Assembly: GCA_016716885.1 (NCBI GenBank)
Contig: JADJUV010000137.1
Coordinates: 1-15,372 of the forward strand
DNA from: Candidatus Trichofilum aggregatum
Lineage (GTDB): Bacteria; Chloroflexota; Anaerolineae; Promineifilales; Promineifilaceae
DNA: 15,372 nt
Direction: 5' to 3'
In this document: positions 7,523-13,084 of the stretch, piece by piece
Numbering within the stretch: position 1 is the stretch's first letter
Layout of the letters: every line of letters starts with the position of its first letter
Position numbers and translations under genes: made by a program
The notes under the pieces: generated by a model
The model's database searches: none
What the model saw: only the letters and a program-made list of their open reading frames with translations
Told to the model about the DNA's origin: nothing

Positions 7523-7763
7523 GGTAGAGCGAGAGCTAGAGTGTAGAGCGAGAGTGCAGAGCGCGAGTGAAGCGTGAAGTATCGGGGAAGGTAAAAAGGA
7601 TCGAGAAATAGGCCGGGGCAACAGGTATCAGTATCGGTAAAGGAATATCACCAGAGCAGAACAAATTTCTGCTCCCCCATTCCTTTCACTGGCATAACGC
7701 ACAACCTGAAACCTGAAACCTGAAACCTGAAACTTGAAACCTGAAACCCCTGAGGAGAGACCT
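7523..7763. repeat. Intergenic repeats right of VirB4
   Basis: Imperfect repeats of a GTAGAGCGAGAG-type unit cover about 7526-7570, just after the VirB4 stop. A heptamer array of CTGAAAC/TTGAAAC units covers 7703-7748. It is the reverse complement of the array at 5041-5130, with a 26-bp exact inverted match at 7721-7746. Between them (7571-7702) I see only a short GAGCAGAACAAATTTCTGCTC palindrome-like hairpin near 7653-7673, which has no U-tract. Confidence 0.8.
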
Positions 7764-7955
7764 ATGAGTGATCAAATAACCAGTTTCAAAGTAACCGAAA
7801 AGGCCTTGTTAACCCAGGCTGTGACTTTCAATGAATGGTCACTGGTCATGATTGACCAGATGATTACCGAGATGGAAACCAACCTGATGCAGAGCAATCA
7901 GCCGGTTGAAGATGATGGGCTGGAAAGAATGTTGGTCTTCCTGGAACAGCGGTAG
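7764..7955 (+). CDS. Small acidic protein of unknown function, 63 aa
   Basis: The start is the ATG at 7764, chosen because TGAGGAGAGA lies immediately upstream (7751-7760), a strong ribosome binding site. The TTG at 7734 would place the repeat array inside the protein. The product is acidic and probably all-helical (EWSLVMIDQMITEMETNLMQ, GLERMLVFLEQR), with no membrane segment. I recognise no family. It begins right after the heptamer array and ends 50 bp before the start of the broken coupling-protein-like gene, so it may act with that gene or with VirB4. Confidence 0.6.
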   Translation: MSDQITSFKVTEKALLTQAVTFNEWSLVMIDQMITEMETNLMQSNQPVEDDGLERMLVFLEQR

Positions 7956-8005
7956 CCCTGACGCCACGGCGGCGGAATCACACCCTGACGAAAGGAGAAA
8001 TCTCG

Positions 8006-9639
8006 ATGGCCACCTCCACCAGAACTTCCTGAGACGGTTCCGGGGGAACCAGCACCCAGGCGCGGCCGCTGGTTCAGGCCACCCATTCAGCTTATCCAGG
8101 AGCGTTTCTACCGTTTCTGGTCCCGCTGGTTGACGGCCCCCCGCCAGCGCCTGTGCTGACCCGGCGTTGGCTCATCAGGCAGGATAACCGGCAAGGCCGA
8201 ACGCAGGCCCAGACCTGGTTGGCGGGTCTGGCCTGGTATCGGCTTCGTTATCACGAGGCCGAACCAACCAGGCAAGGGCTGGCCGTCTTAGCCGGGCCGT
8301 CAGGTTGCGGCCGCGTCGCCTTACTTTACCAGCCCCATCCGCTGCCCTGCCTTGCCCTGGGGCTGCCGCCAGCTGAGGGAGCGTGGGCCCAACAGGTCGC
8401 CCAGGATTATCAGTTCAGCCTGCACCGGCTGACGACGCCAGAGAATCTGACGGCCAGGCCGGTACAACCGGCGCTGTCCGGCGACTGGCAACGCCCTTTT
8501 CTGGCCTATCTCATTGGTGAACAACTGTATCTGGGTTATCAGGATGAGGTTGAGCGGGTCCAGGGTTTTTTGGCCCGGCTGAGGTCCGGGTCAATCTGCG
8601 GACTGGCTGGCAATTACCGGCAACTCCACCGGTGGGGCTAACAACCCGACCCGGTCCTACGGCCGCGCCCGATTCCCGATAACGATGAAGGTATCTGGTC
8701 AACGAGGGCCATCACTGGCTGCTGGGGTATGCCCCAGCAAGCAGATGATACAGGCACCCACGCCGCAGGTCAATCTTTATGGCAGTCGGGCAGCGGTAAC
8801 CCTCTGGTTAGAACAGGCCACACTAGCCGCGCTAGCCTGGCAGCCCGACGGGGCTGGTCATCATAGACGGACACGGGAATCTGACCCGGCGCTTGAAAAG
8901 GCATGGCCTGGTCACCGATTTGCTCAATCGTAAACAGCTTATCATCGCCGAACTGACCGAAGGCAGCGGCGGCCGCACCGGGTTTAATCCGCTGGCGGCC
9001 GCACCGGGCGAAAGCGAAGCGCAAACCGTCGCACGCTGGCAGACCTGGTTTGCCGGGATGGGTTGTGGTGGGCAGGCCAGTGCCCTGTTGGCTGAGGCTT
9101 ACGCGGAAGGGGTGAGGGACATCAACCAATTACGTCGTTGGTTGGAACAGCCGACCAGGTTGCTCGCGGAAGGCAATGGTCTGGCTAATCTGCAAACGGC
9201 GCTGCGTCGCCTGCTGGTCGGGGCCTCGGTCCGTGATTGGCTGGAATGGCCGACCAATCTCTTCACCACCCTCGGCACGAAACCCCTTCTTTTTGCCTGC
9301 CCGGCTGATCATTGGGGCCGGGAACAGTTGTTGAAAGCCATGTTCCTGGGGGTACAGGCCAGTGGGCAGTCTCGCCTGATTGTCAGTGGTATGAAAATCA
9401 GGGCAGAGGATATTCAGGGAACAGGTACGGCGCTCCTTATTGGCAATGGGCCACGACTGCCGGGAGCCACAACCGTGCTCACCACGACACCAGCGGAACA
9501 GGTCGAGGCCTTGGTAGCCCCGTTATGGTCAGGGCCTGAACCGTCTCCGGCGATGTTGCGGGAGGTAGTCCAGCTTCTGCCCTCTGCGGCTGGTGTGGTA
9601 TTGGTGAAGGCACATCCCATTAGTGTGAGTTGGGGGTAA
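8006..9639 (+). pseudogene. Broken coupling-protein-like (VirD4/HerA-type) ATPase gene with several frameshifts
   Basis: AAAGGAGA (7991-7998) precedes an ATG at 8006, but that frame stops at 8030 (MATSTRTS). Protein-like sequence then jumps between frames: about 8019-8140 (PIQLIQERFYRFWSRWLTAP), 8153-8570, about 8642-8695 (VLRPRPIPDNDEGIW), about 8698-8740 (NEGHHWLLGYAPASR), about 8750-8850 (QVNLYGSRAAVTLWLEQ), and 8851-9639. The last two join as QPDG-LVIIDGHGNLTRRL at a GGGG run (8849-8853). This matches the 'vIDPHGDL' strand of type IV coupling proteins and related HerA-type ATPases. The preceding GSRAAVT is a degenerate Walker A without Lys. The last segment (8851-9639, start TTG 8893 if translated alone) is 263 residues of intact helical sequence. 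Several joins fall at homopolymers (C6 at 8137, T6 near 8566, G4 at 8849), so sequencing indels are a real alternative to decay. Confidence 0.6.
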
Positions 9640-10035
9640 CCTGGCAAGACGCACCGGCTGAAGTCCCTCAGGGAGATGACAGGTGAATCAGCCGGATTGT
9701 GAGACAGGCCCTGCTTGTGAAACAGGTGCGGGTTGTCAGAGAGGAAAGGTAGTGAGGCTAATGAGGAAACGATGGGTTATGCGGAGTGAGGGGAAGACCT
9801 GTGTTTTTCCGAGCGCATGCGGCCGCGAGAGGTGTTTGTTGTTGACTTTGCGTCAGACGAATTACGTCTCTAGCCTGACAATCGACTGTATGCGAGGGGT
9901 TGCTGTGGCACGAATCGGAGCATTCCTATGACAAGTACGAGGCTTTTTCACGTGTTTTTCACGCTCCCCTACCACTGGGTAGAGACCCAAAAACGTGTCG
10001 CTGTTGTATTAGTAAAACATTTAAGGTTATTTGGC
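9640..10035. other. Spacer between the transfer cluster and the ATPase gene
   Basis: About 400 bp without a convincing gene. An 82-codon ORF (GTG 9683 to 9931) has a purine-rich stretch upstream, but its product is Cys/Arg-rich without recognisable features, so I leave it uncalled. A small perfect hairpin AGACG-AATTA-CGTCT lies near 9857-9871. One GCGGCCGC octamer is at 9819-9826. Base composition becomes AT-richer towards 10035, where the promoter of the next gene starts. Confidence 0.5.
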
Positions 10036-10064
10036 TTGACAAATCCGAAAACCTGTATTAGTAT
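10036..10064 (+). promoter_or_regulatory. Sigma-70-type promoter of the ATPase gene
   Basis: TTGACA (10036-10041) is followed after 17 bp by TAGTAT (10059-10064), close to the housekeeping consensus. The gene starts 60 bp further on, so the message has a short leader. The surrounding 100 bp are markedly AT-rich compared with the flanking genes. Confidence 0.8.
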
Positions 10065-10090
10065 ACTTTCGAGTACAATACTTTCGAGTA
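10063..10090 (+). promoter_or_regulatory. Operator-like direct repeats overlapping the -10 region
   Basis: The 13-bp sequence ATACTTTCGAGTA occurs twice, at 10063-10075 and 10078-10090, a 15-bp period. Each copy contains the short inverted arms TACT/AGTA. The first copy overlaps the -10 hexamer and the second covers the expected transcription start. This is the usual place for a repressor site, so the gene is probably repressed by an unidentified dimeric regulator. Confidence 0.6.
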
Positions 10091-10124
10091 TGCTGTTTGT
10101 CAATTTTGCTAAGTAGGTGGGAAT

Positions 10125-11618
10125 ATGTACACGAGTGACTTTATGGGGCGGAGTGAGGAATTGAAGTTACTGGATAACTTAGGGGCCTCTGCCAAAGCCA
10201 GCCTGCTTATTTTATACGGAAGACGCCGAGTTGGCAAAACTCGGTTATTGACCCATTGGCTTCAGGCCCATTCGGACAACGCCCTTTACTGGGTGGCTGA
10301 ACCTACCTCGGCTTTTGATCAGTTACGCTCCTTCTCCCAGGCCCTCAACAACTTTGCCACCCCCGACACCCCGGCTCCACCTCATTTCACCTATGGCAGC
10401 TGGGAACATGCCTTGCGCCAGGCCGCACAACTGGCCAACTCACGCCGGCGGCTGGTTCTTTTCATTGATGAAGTCACCTATCTGATGGATGTTAATCCGG
10501 CCATCGCCGGGACCCTGCAAAAAGCCTGGGATTCCTGGTTGAGCAAGAGCAATATCTTCCTGGCCCTATCTGGCTCCCACATGGGGCTGATGCAAAAAGA
10601 GATGTTGTCGTATGAAGCGCCGCTCTACGGGCGGGCCACGGCTCAGGTCAAATTAGCCCCTCTGCCATATGGCGTCACCCATCTCTTTTTCCCCCAGTAC
10701 AATGCGGTGGATCGGGTGACGGTCTATGCCGCCTTTGGTGGTATCCCGGCCTATTGGGAACGGCTCGATGAAACTCAGCCCATCATGGCCAACATTCAGC
10801 GGTTGCTCCTGTCGGCCAATGCCCTTATGCACGAAGAACCCCGACTCCTGCTGAACGATTTCATTAATGACCCGCATAACTATGTGGCCATCATTCGGGC
10901 TATTGCCTCAGGCGCCCATGGCATGAGTGAAATCAGCCAATATTCGGGCCTGAGCAAAAATCTGATCACCAAATATATGGGGGTTCTCCGGGACACCGGC
11001 TTTGTCGAACGACGGGCCCCGATCACGGAAAACGTCGAGGATTCACGCCGCGGCCGCTACTTCATCACCGATCCTTATCTGCGCTTTTACTACCGCTTTG
11101 TGGGGACGTATCAATCCATGGTGGCCCTGGGTGAACAGGGCCAGATGATGGAAACCATCGAGCAGAACCTGCCGCAATTCATTCAAGACAACACCTGGCA
11201 AGATATGTGCCGGGAATGGACGTTACGTGCCAGTGCCCGCGGTCACATTCCTTTAGATATTGAGAAAGTGGAAAGTGCCTGGACGCGCACGTTCACCTTT
11301 GATGTGGTGGGCATTCATTGGAGTAAGCGCCAGTTGGTTGTGGGTAACTGCTACTGGCGAAATGCGCCCCTGGATTTGAGCGCCTTCAGCGAGTTAATCT
11401 CCCGCACCTCGGCGCTGTTACCGGACGAGGGGGAGTGGACTGTTTACTACGTGGGGTTCGCTTCATCCGGCTGGACCGCTGAAGCGCATGAACAGGTCGA
11501 AGGAGTGGCTCAGACAGCCAGTCAAGGCAAACGCTGGCGCGTGGCCGGCACACAGCTGGTTGATCTGACGCAGGTTGACACAGATTTGACGGCCTGGACA
11601 ACCGGTGGAACCCCATAA
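10125..11618 (+). CDS. AAA ATPase of the ATPase_2/DUF234 type
   Basis: The 497-aa product begins at the ATG at 10125, with AGGTGGG at 10113-10119. The N-terminal STAND/AAA-type domain starts FMGRSEELKLLD and has Walker A GRRRVGKT (residues 32-39) and Walker B LVLFIDEVTYL (D115-E116), followed by a sensor-like LALSGSHMGLM. A winged-helix segment lies at about 266-300 (GMSEISQYSGLSKNLITKYMGVLRDTGFVERR). The C-terminal part (about 320-480, RYFITDPYLRFYYRFV and later) matches DUF234, proposed to be a nuclease-fold domain. These ATPases are abundant in archaea and some bacteria; their substrates are mostly unknown, with mobile-element and defence links suspected. Length and motifs are intact. It has its own promoter and shares a bidirectional terminator with the first small-RNA gene. 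Confidence 0.88.
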   Translation: MYTSDFMGRSEELKLLDNLGASAKASLLILYGRRRVGKTRLLTHWLQAHSDNALYWVAEPTSAFDQLRSFSQALNNFATPDTPAPPHFTYGSWEHALRQAAQLANSRRRLVLFIDEVTYLMDVNPAIAGTLQKAWDSWLSKSNIFLALSGSHMGLMQKEMLSYEAPLYGRATAQVKLAPLPYGVTHLFFPQYNAVDRVTVYAAFGGIPAYWERLDETQPIMANIQRLLLSANALMHEEPRLLLNDFINDPHNYVAIIRAIASGAHGMSEISQYSGLSKNLITKYMGVLRDTGFVERRAPITENVEDSRRGRYFITDPYLRFYYRFVGTYQSMVALGEQGQMMETIEQNLPQFIQDNTWQDMCREWTLRASARGHIPLDIEKVESAWTRTFTFDVVGIHWSKRQLVVGNCYWRNAPLDLSAFSELISRTSALLPDEGEWTVYYVGFASSGWTAEAHEQVEGVAQTASQGKRWRVAGTQLVDLTQVDTDLTAWTTGGTP

Positions 11619-11620
11619 AT

Positions 11621-11652
11621 AAAAAAGACTATGTGCCGACACACATAGCCTT
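11621..11652. terminator. Bidirectional terminator between the ATPase gene and sRNA copy 1
   Basis: Stem CTATGTG (11629-11635) pairs with CACATAG (11642-11648) around a 6-nt loop. On the minus strand the stem is followed by six Ts (from A6 at 11621-11626), a classic intrinsic terminator for sRNA copy 1. On the plus strand it lies 10 bp after the ATPase stop codon and is followed by only CCTTT, so termination there would be weaker. Confidence 0.8.
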
Positions 11653-11745
11653 TGCTGTACCTGTACCACGCAATGAGTGGCTATTTTTCCAGCCCCTTTA
11701 ATGGGGTAGGGGTTGTTTTGTTTGCGGATAACAGCGGGTACTTCG
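11621..11745 (-). ncRNA. Small RNA gene, copy 1 of a tandem family
   Basis: On the minus strand, -35 TTGACG (11780-11775) and -10 TATCCT (11757-11752) are 17 bp apart, which predicts a start near 11745. The RNA is about 125 nt and ends at the terminator 11621-11652. Predicted closing stem: GUACCCGC (11741-11734) with GCGUGGUAC (11671-11663), leaving one bulged U. The family core follows: C-rich CCCCUACCCC, then the hairpin CCCC-AUUAAA-GGGG and an A-rich stretch (about 11716-11685). This copy is the most diverged and the shortest. It shows no sign of the downstream paired hairpins that follow the other copies. Confidence 0.72.
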
Positions 11746-11751
11746 CATAAG

Positions 11752-11780
11752 AGGATAACACACCCGAAAACGTGCGTCAA
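11752..11780 (-). promoter_or_regulatory. Promoter of sRNA copy 1
   Basis: TTGACG-N17-TATCCT on the minus strand. The spacer ends in GTGTGT just before the -10, a sequence feature shared with copies 2 and 3 (CTGTGT) and nearly with copy 4 (CTGTGC). Confidence 0.75.
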
Positions 11781-11854
11781 CGGCGGGGTGAGTTGTGCGG
11801 AAGCGAAAAGGTGAGCGGCCGGAAGAATGGGTCATTAACAGGTTGGGAGGTCAA

Positions 11855-11908
11855 GGTGTGGTGAGTCGGTTGGCTTGCTCGCCACACCTTGGTAGCTCAG
11901 TCTACCAA
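11855..11908. other. Two conserved hairpins beyond the terminator of sRNA copy 2
   Basis: GGTGTGGTGAG (11855-11865) pairs over 11 bp with CTCGCCACACC (11878-11888). Directly next to it TTGGTAG (11889-11895) pairs with CTACCAA (11902-11908) around a CTCAG-containing loop. Equivalent hairpins with different stem sequences follow copies 3 and 4, so it is the pairing that is preserved. They lie immediately downstream of the sRNA terminator on the minus strand. Confidence 0.6.
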
Positions 11909-11913
11909 AAAGC

Positions 11914-12073
11914 AAAAAAGCCAGTGCAGCAACACGGGCTTTTCTTGCAATGTCATTGGGTTTGAACCGCATCCTTCGTAAGGATTGAGGTGCAGCAACA
12001 CCTTATTCCTTTTTTGAAGCCCCTTTATTGGGGAGGGGGAAGTTGTATTTGTTTCCCCTTCATGCGGTTGACA
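11914..12073 (-). ncRNA. Small RNA gene, copy 2 of a tandem family
   Basis: The predicted start is near 12073, from -10 TATTCT (12085-12080). The RNA is about 160 nt. The closing stem AACCGCAU (12069-12062) pairs perfectly with AUGCGGUU (11972-11965). Inside it are hairpin GGGGAA/UUCCCC (12058-12053 with 12041-12036), hairpin CCCC-AAUAAA-GGGG (12033-12020), and an A6 stretch. Hairpin GGUG-UUGCUG-CACC (about 12002-11989) follows. The 3' end is an intrinsic terminator whose stem AGCC-GUG/CAC-GGCU (11940-11919) is followed by T6. The terminator loop and the internal hairpin loop both read UUGCUG. No ORF of note fits the transcript. Confidence 0.8.
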
Positions 12074-12079
12074 GGCTCG

Positions 12080-12108
12080 AGAATAACACAGGGTGATCCT
12101 CATGTCAA
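12080..12108 (-). promoter_or_regulatory. Promoter of sRNA copy 2
   Basis: Minus strand TTGACA (12108-12103), 17-bp spacer, TATTCT (12085-12080). It is a perfect -35 with a near-consensus -10. Confidence 0.85.
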
Positions 12109-12397
12109 TAAACGGACAGGACTCACAAAAGATCGCTGGGTTGTCTCTTATATACCCCGTGACGCTGGTGCGGACCAGGTTGTGGATGGTGCAGGGGTGG
12201 AGAAAGAAGGATTGTTTCGTCTCAGGCGATGACTGACTGGGGTTTTTGCTTGCCTACCAGGGCCATCCGACGGCTTCTGGCTCTGAGAACAGGGGGTTGC
12301 CGGACTTGTAGTGACGCAGAAGCAACTTGGGCCTGGCTAGCGGCCGGGACGGAAATGATGGAAGGCTGATGGAGCCGTTGGGTGACGGGGCAATCGG

Positions 12398-12450
12398 CCA
12401 GTGGTGAACAGGACAACTTGTTCGCTACTGGCTGGCGGCTCAGGCCCCAG
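12398..12450. other. Two conserved hairpins beyond the terminator of sRNA copy 3
   Basis: CCAGTGGTGAACA (12398-12410) pairs with TGTTCGCTACTGG (12419-12431), with two G-U type pairs. CTGG...CCAG (12432-12450) then encloses GGC-TCAG-GCC. Compared with copy 4, the stems differ at paired positions (GAACA/TGTTC against GAGCA/TGCTC, and GGC/GCC against AGC/GCT), so changes are compensatory. Confidence 0.65.
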
Positions 12451-12455
12451 AACGC

Positions 12456-12618
12456 AAAAAAGCCAGTGCGTCAACACGGGCTTCTTGTGCTTGCAGTTTT
12501 GTTTTGTCTGATAACCACATACTTCAGAGGTTGTGGGTGAGCCAACACCCTGGCCTTTTTTGAAGCCCCTTTTTTGGGGAGGGGGAAGGTGTTTGTATTT
12601 ACCTTCTTATGGGTTTGT
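12456..12618 (-). ncRNA. Small RNA gene, copy 3 of a tandem family
   Basis: The predicted start is near 12618; length is about 163 nt. The closing stem AACCCAUA (12615-12608) pairs with UAUGUGGUU (12521-12513) leaving one bulged U, the same irregularity as in copy 1. The next hairpin is GAAGGU/ACCUUC, which replaces GGGGAA/UUCCCC of copy 2 with full compensation. Then come CCCC-AAAAAA-GGGG, an A-rich stretch, hairpin GGGUG-UUGGCU-CACCC (about 12550-12535), and terminator AGCC-GUG-UUGACG-CAC-GGCU followed by T6 (A6 at 12456-12461 on the plus strand). Confidence 0.8.
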
Positions 12619-12624
12619 GTTTCC

Positions 12625-12653
12625 AGAATAACACAGGGATCCAGACCTGTCAA
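12625..12653 (-). promoter_or_regulatory. Promoter of sRNA copy 3
   Basis: Minus strand TTGACA (12653-12648), 17-bp spacer, TATTCT (12630-12625). Upstream sequence shows no similarity to the other copies beyond the hexamers and the CCTGTGT end of the spacer. Confidence 0.85.
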
Positions 12654-12781
12654 CGAAAGGCAGCCGAGGCCTGGCCTTGTTTATCGATTATGGGCGAAGA
12701 ATGGGTGTATCTATGGGCGTGCAGATGAGAAGGACCGTGGCGTGGATGAGCGGGCTATAGAAGAGGTGAAGGGGCCATCGG

Positions 12782-12835
12782 CCAGTGATGAGCAGGACAG
12801 CTTGCTCATTACTGGCTGGTAGCTCAGGCTCCCAG
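12782..12835. other. Two conserved hairpins beyond the terminator of sRNA copy 4
   Basis: CCAGTGATGAGCA (12782-12794) pairs with TGCTCATTACTGG (12803-12815), and CTGG...CCAG (12816-12835) encloses AGC-TCAG-GCT. The GCTCAG core is shared with copies 2 and 3. Confidence 0.65.
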
Positions 12836-12840
12836 AAAGC

Positions 12841-12870
12841 AAAAAGCCAGCGCGTCAACGCTGGCTTTCC
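12841..12870 (-). terminator. Intrinsic terminator of sRNA copy 4
   Basis: The 10-bp perfect stem AAAGCCAGCG/CGCTGGCTTT with a 6-nt loop is followed on the minus strand by TTTTTGC. Equivalent terminators end copies 2 (11914-11940) and 3 (12456-12482). Confidence 0.85.
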
Positions 12871-12998
12871 CTGCAAGAGTTTTATTTATCAACTTAACCG
12901 CATAGTTCTTCGATTGAGGTGCGTCAACACCCGGTCGTTTTTTGAGGCCCCTTTATTGGGGAGGGGGATTTTGTGTGTTTCCCCTATGCGGTCAACCT
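12841..12998 (-). ncRNA. Small RNA gene, copy 4 of a tandem family
   Basis: The predicted start is near 12998; length is about 158 nt. The closing stem ACCGCAUAG (12992-12984) pairs perfectly over 9 bp with CUAUGCGGU (12905-12897). Inside are GGGGA/UCCCC, the core hairpin CCCC-AAUAAA-GGGG, an A6 stretch, and hairpin GGUG-UUGACG-CACC (about 12931-12918). The terminator is the strongest of the four: a 10-bp perfect stem (12843-12852 with 12859-12868) whose loop is again UUGACG, followed by T5. Its promoter diverges from the 13085-14413 protein gene. Confidence 0.8.
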
Positions 12999-13004
12999 GT
13001 TAGG

Positions 13005-13033
13005 AGGATAGCACAGGCGTGTTTGTGTGTCAA
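13005..13033 (-). promoter_or_regulatory. Promoter of sRNA copy 4
   Basis: Minus strand TTGACA (13033-13028), 17-bp spacer, TATCCT (13010-13005). Confidence 0.82.
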
Positions 13034-13084
13034 TGGAGTTGCATTCGCATAGCCATTAACCACTAAAAAACCTGTGCTCACCCA

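Noticed and set aside
8289..8332. AGPSGCGRVALL as a Walker A motif
   Set aside because: The Lys is replaced by Arg and no DPHGD-like strand follows at normal distance in that segment; the later VIIDGHGN segment is better evidence for the ATPase relationship.
9928..10116. 62-aa ORF upstream of the ATPase gene
   Set aside because: It runs through the promoter and the operator-like repeats, has no ribosome binding site, and its product looks random.
11889..11908. GGTAGCTCAG resembles the D-arm signature of a tRNA
   Set aside because: No acceptor stem, anticodon arm or T-arm GTTCAA-type sequence can be arranged around it; it is the loop of a small hairpin also present next to sRNA copies 3 and 4.
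11897..13003. Several 60-80 aa ORFs in the sRNA region
   Set aside because: They are on both strands, differ between the repeat copies, lack ribosome binding sites, and overlap promoters and terminators; the conservation pattern is that of structured RNA.
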